From Solirubrobacteraceae bacterium (lineage in GTDB: Bacteria; Actinomycetota; Thermoleophilia; Solirubrobacterales; Solirubrobacteraceae), in assembly GCA_017882375.1 (NCBI GenBank), contig JADGPP010000005.1:23803-87802 (forward strand): a DNA stretch of 64,000 nt, in the 5' to 3' direction. Both the position numbers and the translations under genes were made by a program. A model generated the notes under the pieces. It did not search any database. It was not told where the DNA came from and saw nothing but the letters and a program-made list of their open reading frames with translations. Every line of letters begins with the position of its first letter. Position 1 is the first letter of the stretch. This document shows, piece by piece, positions 45,471-52,634 of this stretch.

Positions 45471-46856
45471 ATGGGCGTCGTGTCGAGCACGCCGAAGACC
45501 GCGATCGCGCCTGCACGGCGCTGCGCGTTTGCCGTGCTGCGCCGGGTGTTCGAGCACGGCGCGTATGCCGATCTGGCGCTGCAGTCCGAGGCCGCGGGGC
45601 TGGATCGCCGCGACCGCGCCCTGGCGATGCGCCTGGCCTACGGCGCGGTGCAGCGCAAGGGAACGCTCGACCACCTGATCGAACGGCTCGCCGAGCGTCC
45701 GCCCCAGCGCCTGGACCCGCCGGTGCTCGCGGCGCTGCGCCTCGGGCTATACGAGCTGCTGTACCTGTCCGGATCGCCCGACCGCGCGGTCGTCGCCGAC
45801 GCTGTCGAGCTCGCCAAGACGCAGGGGCGGGGCGGCCACGGCCTGGTCAACGCCGTCCTGCGGCGCACCGCGCGCGAAGGCCCGGACAAGCTGCTCGGCG
45901 CGCTGAGTGACGCGACGGTCGAGCAGGCGGCGGTGAAGCACTCCCACCCCGAGTGGATCGCGCGCCTGTGGTGGGAGCAGCTCGGCGCGGCCGATGCGCG
46001 CGCGCTGATGGCCTACGACAACGAGCCCGGCGAGCTGGCGCTGCGCGCGAACACGCTCGTGACCGACGCACCGACGCTGGCGGCCGAGCTGCGCGCGGCC
46101 GCGGTGCCGACCCACAGGGATTCAGAGCTTCCCGAGGCGGTGGTGCTCGACGGTCCGCTGGACATGCACGACTCGCCGCTGTGGAAGGCGGGCGCGTTTC
46201 ACGCGCAGTCGCGCGCCGCGATGCACGTGGCGCGGGCGCTGGGCCCGCACAGTGGCGAGCGCGTGCTCGACCTGTGCGCGGCGCCGGGGGGCAAGACGAC
46301 GCATCTCGCGGCGCTGATGGACGGCAGCGGCGAGGTGCTCGCCGTCGAGCGCAACCGCCGCCGTGCAGGCGAGCTGACGCGCACCGCCGCGCGGCTGCGC
46401 GCCGGCAACGTTCGCGTCGAGGTGGGCGACGCGGCCGGCGACAGACGCGGCGCGATGTTCGACCGTGTGCTCGTCGATCCGCCCTGCTCGGGCCTGGGCA
46501 CGCTGCAGGCGCGTGCCGATCTGCGCTGGCGGGTGACGCCGGCCGCGATCGGCGAGATGGCGCGAGCCCAGGCGGCGATCCTCGCGGCCGGTGCCGACGC
46601 CCTCCGTCCGGGGGGCGTGCTTGTCTACTCTACATGCACGATCTCTCCTACTGAGAACGAGCATGTGGTCACGACCTTTCTGGATTCTCACGCCGATTTC
46701 AGCCTCGATGATCTCGCCTCGGAGCTGCCCGCCTTCGCGCCGGGGCGGCCGACCTCGGGTGTCCCTCAACGCGCACAGGCGGCGGGAACCGTGCTGACGC
46801 TGCCTCACCGCGACCGTACGGCGGGCTTCTTCATCGCCCGTCTGCGCCGGAGCTGA
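45471..46856 (+). CDS. rsmB: 16S rRNA (cytosine(967)-C5)-methyltransferase RsmB
   Basis: The 461-aa protein has an N-terminal NusB-like RNA-binding domain (ALQSEAAGLDRRDRALAMRLAYGAVQRKGTLDHLIE) and a C-terminal Rossmann methyltransferase. The methyltransferase has the SAM motif VLDLCAAPGGKTTHLAALM, DPPCSGLGTL and STCTISPTENE with the two catalytic cysteines. def-fmt-rsmB is a common bacterial operon; here the PNPOx/MocR pair lies between fmt and rsmB. ATG 45471 is 6 nt after the regulator stop. Confidence 0.95.
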   Translation: MGVVSSTPKTAIAPARRCAFAVLRRVFEHGAYADLALQSEAAGLDRRDRALAMRLAYGAVQRKGTLDHLIERLAERPPQRLDPPVLAALRLGLYELLYLSGSPDRAVVADAVELAKTQGRGGHGLVNAVLRRTAREGPDKLLGALSDATVEQAAVKHSHPEWIARLWWEQLGAADARALMAYDNEPGELALRANTLVTDAPTLAAELRAAAVPTHRDSELPEAVVLDGPLDMHDSPLWKAGAFHAQSRAAMHVARALGPHSGERVLDLCAAPGGKTTHLAALMDGSGEVLAVERNRRRAGELTRTAARLRAGNVRVEVGDAAGDRRGAMFDRVLVDPPCSGLGTLQARADLRWRVTPAAIGEMARAQAAILAAGADALRPGGVLVYSTCTISPTENEHVVTTFLDSHADFSLDDLASELPAFAPGRPTSGVPQRAQAAGTVLTLPHRDRTAGFFIARLRRS

Positions 46857-46859
46857 GGC

Positions 46860-47108
46860 GTGGACAGCGAGCACAACGCACCGGCCAAGGCTGCTGTCGA
46901 TCTCGGTCCGCTGTGCCCCCATTGCGGCGAGCCGTGGCTGCGGGCGACCAACCTGCCCGGGCGCTATCGCTGCGTCTACTGCCTGCACCGCTTCGAGCTG
47001 ACCTCGGTGTGCCCCAACTGCGGGGAGCACTCGACGATCGTGCGCATGTCCTCGACCGCGATCATGAAGTGCAATCACTGCGGCGACTCCATGCTGCAGC
47101 CCATATGA
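46860..47108 (+). CDS. Small zinc-ribbon protein of unknown function
   Basis: The 82-aa protein has four CxxC knuckles (CPHC, CVYC, CPNC, CNHC), enough for two zinc ribbons. It looks like a double-ribbon protein of the general YfgJ kind, but I do not recognise a specific family. The GTG starts 3 nt after the rsmB stop. The end overlaps the rpe ATG (ATGA), so it is embedded in an rsmB-rpe operon and probably translated. A role in RNA or ribosome modification is guesswork from its neighbour. Confidence 0.8.
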   Translation: MDSEHNAPAKAAVDLGPLCPHCGEPWLRATNLPGRYRCVYCLHRFELTSVCPNCGEHSTIVRMSSTAIMKCNHCGDSMLQPI

Positions 47109-47794
47109 GTGACCTGGCCAGCGAGCTGTTGGCCGGCGTGCGTGTGTCGCCGTCGATCCTGTCGGCGGACTTCGGGCGGCTGCGCGAGCAGGTGGGGGAG
47201 GTGCTGGACGCCGGTGCGCGGGTGATTCACGTGGACGTGATGGACGGGCACTTCGTGCCGCCGATCACCGTCGGGCCGCTGGTCGTGGATGGGCTTGCCG
47301 AGCAGGCGCGAGAGGCGGGGGCGATGCTCGACGTGCACCTGATGATCGAGCGGCCCGAGCGCCACGTCGAGGACTTCGTCAAGGCCGGCGCGGACTCGGT
47401 CACCTTCCACGCGGAGGCCACACCGCACGTCGCGTACACCGCGAGCCTCGTGCGCGACCTCGGCGCGTGCGTCGGCGTGGCGATCAACCCGGGCACGCCG
47501 GTGGGTGCGCTGTCGGAGGTCGCGGGGGCGATCGACATGGCGCTGTGCATGACGGTCAATCCCGGCTGGGGCGGGCAGGCGTTCATCGAGCACTCGCTCG
47601 ACAAGATCCTGCGCGTGCGCGCGATCGTCGGCGATCGCGTGGCGGTGCAGGTGGACGGTGGGGTCGCTCCGGACACGGCGCCGGCCTGCCGCTCGGCGGG
47701 CGCGAACGTGTTCGTCGCCGGCTCGGCGATCTTCGGCGCCGAAGATCCGGGTGAGGCCTACCGGGCGATCGCCGTGGCCGTGCAGGCGAGCTGA
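47105..47794 (+). CDS. rpe: Ribulose-phosphate 3-epimerase
   Basis: The 229-aa TIM-barrel enzyme interconverts ribulose 5-phosphate and xylulose 5-phosphate. VSPSILSADFGRL, HVDVMDGHFVPPITVGPLVV, DVHLMIERPERHV, MTVNPGWGGQAFIE and VQVDGGV contain the metal and catalytic residues. The ATG overlaps the zinc-ribbon gene stop. It is convergent with the flippase-like gene with only 2 bp between stops. Confidence 0.96.
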   Translation: MSDLASELLAGVRVSPSILSADFGRLREQVGEVLDAGARVIHVDVMDGHFVPPITVGPLVVDGLAEQAREAGAMLDVHLMIERPERHVEDFVKAGADSVTFHAEATPHVAYTASLVRDLGACVGVAINPGTPVGALSEVAGAIDMALCMTVNPGWGGQAFIEHSLDKILRVRAIVGDRVAVQVDGGVAPDTAPACRSAGANVFVAGSAIFGAEDPGEAYRAIAVAVQAS

Positions 47795-47796
47795 CG

Positions 47797-49206
47797 CTAG
47801 GGCGCCGCGCGCGCCTCGATCTGGCGCGTGCCCTGCCGGTAGAGAGCGGTGAGCGCGAGCGCCAGCACGGCCGTCGCGCCGGCGTAGCCGACCTCCGCGC
47901 GCAGCAGCTGTTCGGAGATCGCCGGGAGCAGCATCCAGGCGACGAACAGCGCGGCGGCCAGCAGCCAGCAGCCGGCCGCCGCGCGCGCTCGATCGCGCGC
48001 GAGCGCGGCCTGGTTGAGCGCGCCCGAACAGAGATGCAGCCCCATGCCGACCCCGATCAGCGCCAGTCCTGTGCCTTTGTAGGTGAAGTGCTGGCCGAAG
48101 AACACGTGGCGCAGCGCGAACGGTCCGATGACGAGCAGGCCGAGCGAGACGACGGATGCGAACGCGAGGATCGCCAGCACGGTCGTGCGGATGGCGCGCG
48201 CGAAGGCCTCGTGGCCGGCGGTCGCCTCCAGGCCGGTGAGATGCGGCAGCAGCGAGGTCTGAATCGCCTGGAACAGCTGCAGCGGCGCGCGTGCGATCAA
48301 CAGCACGTTGAACACGATTCCCGCCAGCGCCCGGTGGCGAGCGGTCGCGTCGACGGTCAGCACCGCCGCGTTCAGCAGCGTCTGCTCGGAGAGCATGATC
48401 CCCGACACCCACACGGCGAAGCCGCCGCCGCGACGCAGCGAGAGGTCGTCATGTGCTGCCGTCTCCTGGACGCCCTCGGTCCCCGGGCCGGCCAGCGCCG
48501 CGTCGGCCTCGTCCACGGTGATCGCCGCGGCGAGCACGTCCTCGTGGCCGCCGCCGGACTCTTCGTCTCCATGTGCCCGCTCCGCGCGCGTGCGGGCGAA
48601 GGCGGCCGGCACGACGACCAGCGAGACGAACGGCGCGGCGGCGATCCCGAGCGCGACGGCCGTCTGCCCGCTGGCGATGCCGATCGCCACCGCGATCGCG
48701 AAGCTGATGCGCGAGACCGACTCCATCAGCACGAGCCCGCCGAACAGTCCGAAGCGCTGATGTCCGGCAAGCCAGCCGCGGGCGAAGTAGCTGGCGGCGT
48801 AGGCGAGCGTGCCGACGACGAGCACGTCGTACAGCGCACCCTGGTGTTCGAAGACGTTGTCGACCAGCTCGTCGTGCAGCGCCAGCGCGATCACCAGGAA
48901 GATCAGCGCGAATGCGCCCTGGATCAGCATCGGCACGCGCAGCGTGTGCTGGGCTTGGCCGCGCGCTCGGCGTTCGGCGATCGTGCGCGAGAGCAGCTGT
49001 TCGATCGGCCGGTAGATCACCGAGATGATCACGAACATGACCGACCACAACAGGTCGATCCGCTTGGCCGACTGTTCGCCGAGCACGTGGCTGGCGATCG
49101 AGAAGTAGGCGAACGTCAGCAGCCCGGTGGAGGCGATCCCGATCGACAGGATCCGCGCGCCGCTGCCGTAGGAGCGCTGCCGGCGCTCGGCGTTCGGCGC
49201 GCTCAC
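47797..49206 (-). CDS. Polysaccharide flippase-like membrane protein (MOP superfamily)
   Basis: The 469-aa protein has about twelve hydrophobic segments. Examples are LSIGIASTGLLTFAYFSIAS near the N-terminus and paired helices around VSLGLLVIGPFAL. The pattern fits Wzx/oligosaccharide exporters that flip lipid-linked glycans. A hydrophilic Gly/Asp/Glu-rich loop sits mid-protein. GTG 49206 was chosen because it leads directly into the basic start of the first helix; the ORF track runs further upstream into the methyltransferase gene. It is last of a three-gene minus-strand operon with a methyltransferase and a GT2. Confidence 0.75.
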   Translation of the reverse strand: MSAPNAERRQRSYGSGARILSIGIASTGLLTFAYFSIASHVLGEQSAKRIDLLWSVMFVIISVIYRPIEQLLSRTIAERRARGQAQHTLRVPMLIQGAFALIFLVIALALHDELVDNVFEHQGALYDVLVVGTLAYAASYFARGWLAGHQRFGLFGGLVLMESVSRISFAIAVAIGIASGQTAVALGIAAAPFVSLVVVPAAFARTRAERAHGDEESGGGHEDVLAAAITVDEADAALAGPGTEGVQETAAHDDLSLRRGGGFAVWVSGIMLSEQTLLNAAVLTVDATARHRALAGIVFNVLLIARAPLQLFQAIQTSLLPHLTGLEATAGHEAFARAIRTTVLAILAFASVVSLGLLVIGPFALRHVFFGQHFTYKGTGLALIGVGMGLHLCSGALNQAALARDRARAAAGCWLLAAALFVAWMLLPAISEQLLRAEVGYAGATAVLALALTALYRQGTRQIEARAAP

Positions 49207-49223
49207 GGAGCCGCGGCAGCCAT

Positions 49224-49847
49224 CTACAGGCGGACGAGCAGCATCGTCCACGGAAACGGCGAGCGCAGCTCGACGACCTCGCCGTGTTGGGAGAGCAGGC
49301 GCGCAAACGAGCGCCTGGACCAGTGGTTGAGATGCCCGGGCGTGTTGCCGAGTTGACTCAGGTAGGCGCCACGGGCCATGTTCAGCATGCGCCACAGCGG
49401 CTCGCGCGGCACCGAGACCAGCAGGTGGCGCTCGGCGCAACGGGCCATCTCGGCCAGCGTGTGCTCGGGATCGGGCACGTGCTCGAGCACCTCGATCGCG
49501 GTCGCCAGGTCGAACTCGTCGGCCGCGAAGGGAAGATCCTCGGCGGGCATCGTGCGGTATTCCAGATTCGGCGCCTGGCGCTGTGACCAGCCCGCCTGGA
49601 TCGACTCCTCCTGCAGGTCGATGCCGACGACGCGCCTGCCGGGCAGGCTCTGCGCCCAGCGGTGCACGAGCACACCCTCGCCGCAGCCGACGTCGAGCAG
49701 CGATTGTGGCTCGGCGCGTGCCATCAGCTCGTCCAGCGTGCGCTCGAAGGAGCTCATCAAGCGGCGCACCACCGGGTTGGTGGAGCCGTACTTGTCGTAG
49801 GTGTTGCCGGTGACGACCCCGTCGTCTGAGACGGTCACGCCGCTCAC
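49224..49847 (-). CDS. SAM-dependent class I methyltransferase
   Basis: The 207-aa protein of the Methyltransf_11/UbiE-like type has the SAM-binding LLDVGCGEGVLVHRWAQ, VVGIDLQEESI, and IEVLEHVPDPEHTL, then SVPREPLWR. The acceptor is unknown; location between a GT2 and a flippase-like gene suggests a glycan or glycolipid. The GTG at 49847 overlaps the GT2 stop (GTGA). An in-frame GTG at 49838 is an alternative. Confidence 0.85.
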   Translation of the reverse strand: MSGVTVSDDGVVTGNTYDKYGSTNPVVRRLMSSFERTLDELMARAEPQSLLDVGCGEGVLVHRWAQSLPGRRVVGIDLQEESIQAGWSQRQAPNLEYRTMPAEDLPFAADEFDLATAIEVLEHVPDPEHTLAEMARCAERHLLVSVPREPLWRMLNMARGAYLSQLGNTPGHLNHWSRRSFARLLSQHGEVVELRSPFPWTMLLVRL

Positions 49848-50905
49848 AGGCGCACCGCCTCCTGGCGCTCGGGCCCGCCGTGCTCGGGCCCGCCGTGCTC
49901 GGGCTCGGCTGAGGGCTGCCCAGGCGGCTGGGCCTGTCCGGCTTCGTAGTGCGAAGGCGCGACGCCTAGCGCCAGCTCGATTCGCCGCACGCGCTCGAAG
50001 GTCTTCTGGGTCATCACGCGCTGCGCGGCCAGCAGGTCGCCGATCACGCCGAGCGCGAACAGCACCACGGCGGCCATGAACAGCACGGCACCGAGAATCA
50101 GCGACTGCACGTGACCCTTGCCGTTGCCTTCGACGTAGGCGACGGTGAAGCGCACCCACACGCCGATCGAGGCCAGGCCCATCAGGAGCGCCAGGCTCCA
50201 GAACACGCGCAGCGGCTCGTACTGGGCGTAGATGCGAAAGATCGAGACGGCGTTGCGCCTGACGTAGGCGCCCATCGATGGGAACAGGCGCGACTCGCGC
50301 GTCTTGGCATTGGTGCGGATCGCGACGTGGTCGATCGCGACCAGCAGCTTGCCCGCCTGGATGATCGTCTCCAGCGTGTAGGTGAACTTGGAGACCACGA
50401 GCATCTGGATCGCCGCCTCGCGGTTGTAGGCGCGAAAGCCCGATGTGGTGTCCGGTATCGATGTCGAGGAGGCCTGGCGCACGACCCACGAGCCCAACCG
50501 CTGCAGCGTCTTCTTCAGCGGCGAGAAGTGCTCGATCCCGGTCACCTCGCGGTCGCCGACGACCATGTCCGCGCGACCCTCGAGGATCGGGCGCACCAGC
50601 CGCGCGACGTCCGGGCCGTAGTACTGGTTGTCGGCGTCGGTGTTGACGATCACGTCGGCGCCGAGCTTCAGCGCCGTGTCGATGCCCGCCTGAAAGCCGG
50701 TCGCCAGGCCCTTGTTGTTGGTCAGGCGCACGAGGTGCTCGACGCCGTGTGCGCGCGCGACGGCGACGGTGTCGTCGGTCGAGCCGTCGTCGATGACCAG
50801 CCGCTCGACGACGTCGAAGCCCTCGACCTCTCGCGGCAGATCCGCGAGCGTCTGGGGTAGCTGGTCTGCCTCGTTGAAGCAGGGGATCTGGATGATGAGC
50901 TTCAT
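49844..50905 (-). CDS. GT2 family glycosyltransferase with C-terminal membrane helices
   Basis: The 353-aa protein starts MKLIIQIPCFNEADQLPQTL and has IDDGSTDDTVAVA, NKGLATGFQAGIDTALKLGADVIVNTDADNQY and a DTTSGFRAYNREA motif. This resembles polyprenyl-phosphate mannose/glucose synthases. Two membrane helices lie at about 235-255 and 270-295. The C-terminus carries a short repeated Pro-Glu-His-Gly-Gly motif. It probably makes a lipid-linked sugar donor for the GT39-like enzymes encoded divergently. The first 29 nt of the gene are duplicated 101 bp upstream. Confidence 0.88.
   Translation of the reverse strand: MKLIIQIPCFNEADQLPQTLADLPREVEGFDVVERLVIDDGSTDDTVAVARAHGVEHLVRLTNNKGLATGFQAGIDTALKLGADVIVNTDADNQYYGPDVARLVRPILEGRADMVVGDREVTGIEHFSPLKKTLQRLGSWVVRQASSTSIPDTTSGFRAYNREAAIQMLVVSKFTYTLETIIQAGKLLVAIDHVAIRTNAKTRESRLFPSMGAYVRRNAVSIFRIYAQYEPLRVFWSLALLMGLASIGVWVRFTVAYVEGNGKGHVQSLILGAVLFMAAVVLFALGVIGDLLAAQRVMTQKTFERVRRIELALGVAPSHYEAGQAQPPGQPSAEPEHGGPEHGGPERQEAVRL
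49867..49903. repeat. 15-bp tandem repeat in the 3' end of the GT2 gene
   Basis: About 2.5 copies of GCTCGGGCCCGCCGT encode the EHGGP repeats of the GT2 C-terminus. This is an in-frame minisatellite that could vary in copy number. Confidence 0.7.
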
Positions 50906-51006
50906 TGCAATTGGTGCCTGAACGCGGGTCTCGCCAGCGGGGGGAGGTCAGGAGGGGGGCCTGCCCCCCTCCTGCCCAAGCAGGGGATCTGGATGATGAG
51001 CTTCAT
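50902..51006 (-). CDS. Upstream ORF created by the duplicated GT2 start
   Basis: From the duplicated ATG at 51006 a 34-codon ORF begins MKLIIQIPC, like the GT2 protein. It then diverges through the hairpin region (GRRGAGPPPDLPP) and stops with a TGA overlapping the GT2 ATG (ATGA at 50905-50902). It therefore looks like a coupled upstream ORF. Whether it is translated is unknown; it is too short for the ORF track. An assembly error is possible. Confidence 0.4.
   Translation of the reverse strand: MKLIIQIPCLGRRGAGPPPDLPPLARPAFRHQLQ
50949..50974. repeat. Strong 11-bp stem hairpin between the duplicated starts
   Basis: CAGGAGGGGGG (50949-50959) and CCCCCCTCCTG (50964-50974) form a perfect stem with a 4-nt loop. 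No T-tract follows on either strand, so it is not a classical terminator. It lies inside the upstream ORF in the leader of the minus-strand operon. Confidence 0.75.
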
Positions 51007-51116
51007 CGGCGAGATTGCCTAGACTTGGCTTCCGGCAGTATCCCAAAGCGCAGGCCGCAATCTCGGCGCTGGGCGCGCGGACGGCGCCGGAGCCGGCGCC
51101 AGCCGGCCGACTCTCG

Positions 51117-52634
51117 ATGGAAAGCGCGACGCTCACCCGGTTTGGCCCGGGCTCGATCCGGCTAGGGCCGCTTCGCGCGATGCGGGGAGCCACCTGGGCG
51201 AAGATCGCCTTCGCGGTGATGTGCGTCGGAGCGCTGATCGGCTACTTCGCGTTCCCCACGTACCCGACCTACGACTCCTTTTACGCGCTGCTGTGGGGAC
51301 GCGACCTGCTGCACGCCCACCTGCCCGACTTCCGCGTCTACCGCGGCCCGACCGAGCATCCGCTGGCGATCGCCTTCGGGATGCTCTGCTCGATCTTCGG
51401 CGAGGGCGGGGCGCGCCTGATGGTGCTCGGCTCGATCGCCTCCTTCGTCGCGCTCGTCGCCGGGCTGTACCGGCTCGGGCGGCTGTGCTTCGGACCGGTC
51501 GTCGGGGTCGTCGCCGGACTGCTCGTGCTCAGTCGCTTCTTCTTGGAGAACCTCGCCGCGCAGGGCTACCTGGACATCTCCTACGTGGCGCTGATCGTCT
51601 GGGCGGTCGTGCTGGAGGTCGAAAGGCCCCGTCGCGGCACGCCGGTGCTCGCCACGCTGGCCGCCGCCGGACTGCTGCGACCGGATGCGTGGGTGCTCGC
51701 CGGCGTCTACTGGCTGTGGTGCTCGTGGCGCGCCGACAACCGCACCCGGCTGAAGTATCTGGCGATCGCGGCGATCGGGCCTGTCGTGTGGGTGCTCGTC
51801 GACCTGATCGTGACGGGCAAGCCGTTCTACTCGCTGAACTCGACGGCCGGACTGGCGCAGGAACTCGGGCGCACGCAGGGGCTCTCCAGCGTGATCGGCT
51901 CGCTGTGGACGTTCGCCGTGCGAATCGACAAGCTGCCGGTGCTGCTGGGCGCGCTGGCGGGGATAGCGCTGGCGATCTGGCTCACGCCCAGGCGGGTGCG
52001 CACGCCGCTTGGCGCGCTCGTGCTACTGCTCGGCGTGTTCGTGCTGGAGGGCGCGGCCGGAGCGTCGGTGATCGACCGCTACCTGATGGGCGCGGCGATC
52101 ATGCTCGTGCTGTTCTGCGCTGTGGCGATCGGCGGCTGGGCGATGCTCGAGCGGGGCACGCTGCTTCGCCGCGTGTGGATGGGCTTTGCGGCGCTGCTGG
52201 TCGTCTATGGCGCGGCGTCGGCGGCGACGACGCTGAGTCTGACCAGCCTGAGCAACACGCTGGCCTACCACGAGGACTTCCACAAGGGCCTGGCCGTCGC
52301 GCTGCGCGCGCCGGCGGTCGAGCGCGAACTGCGTCGCTGCCCGCTGCTGACGCTGCCCAACAACAAGCTGATCCCCGACACGCGCTGGATCCTCGACACG
52401 ACCAGCCAGCACAACATCGTCGCGCGCAGCCAGGCGCGCGCGGACGTGCGCAAGGGCTCGCACACGCTGGAGAACCGCATCCGCCGGGGCAGCGTCGCCG
52501 TCTACCCGCTCGGCAGCGCCGTCTTCTACGAGGCGATCGTCGATGTCGGCGACGACGCGCGCGACCAGATCCCGCAGGATGGCTACAGACGCATCTTCAC
52601 CAGCCGTTACTACGCGATCTATGGCAACTGCTGA
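51117..52634 (+). CDS. GT39/ArnT-like membrane glycosyltransferase 1
   Basis: The 505-aa polytopic protein has about ten membrane segments. The first periplasmic loop begins PTYPTYDSFYALLWGRDLL and has acidic residues of the type used by GT-C enzymes that take polyprenyl-phosphate sugars. The C-terminal 110 residues are soluble. I chose ATG 51117, with ATG 51180 as an alternative. A TAGACT at 51020-51025 may be its -10 box, giving a leader of about 85 nt. The acceptor is unknown. It overlaps the next GT39-like gene by 14 nt. Confidence 0.75.
   Translation: MESATLTRFGPGSIRLGPLRAMRGATWAKIAFAVMCVGALIGYFAFPTYPTYDSFYALLWGRDLLHAHLPDFRVYRGPTEHPLAIAFGMLCSIFGEGGARLMVLGSIASFVALVAGLYRLGRLCFGPVVGVVAGLLVLSRFFLENLAAQGYLDISYVALIVWAVVLEVERPRRGTPVLATLAAAGLLRPDAWVLAGVYWLWCSWRADNRTRLKYLAIAAIGPVVWVLVDLIVTGKPFYSLNSTAGLAQELGRTQGLSSVIGSLWTFAVRIDKLPVLLGALAGIALAIWLTPRRVRTPLGALVLLLGVFVLEGAAGASVIDRYLMGAAIMLVLFCAVAIGGWAMLERGTLLRRVWMGFAALLVVYGAASAATTLSLTSLSNTLAYHEDFHKGLAVALRAPAVERELRRCPLLTLPNNKLIPDTRWILDTTSQHNIVARSQARADVRKGSHTLENRIRRGSVAVYPLGSAVFYEAIVDVGDDARDQIPQDGYRRIFTSRYYAIYGNC

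Larger units (their letters stand above)
50877..51006. repeat. 29-bp perfect direct repeat duplicating the GT2 gene start
   Basis: The segment beginning AAGCAGGGGATCTGGATGAT is identical at 50877-50905 and 50978-51006. The first copy is codons 1-10 of the GT2 gene; the second lies 101 bp away, upstream. The 72 bp between include a strong hairpin. Confidence 0.9.

Noticed and set aside
49207-49440. N-terminal extension of the flippase-like ORF (to 49440)
   Set aside because: Lies antiparallel-frame within the methyltransferase gene and is Arg/Pro/Ala-rich; GTG 49206 starts just before the first membrane helix.
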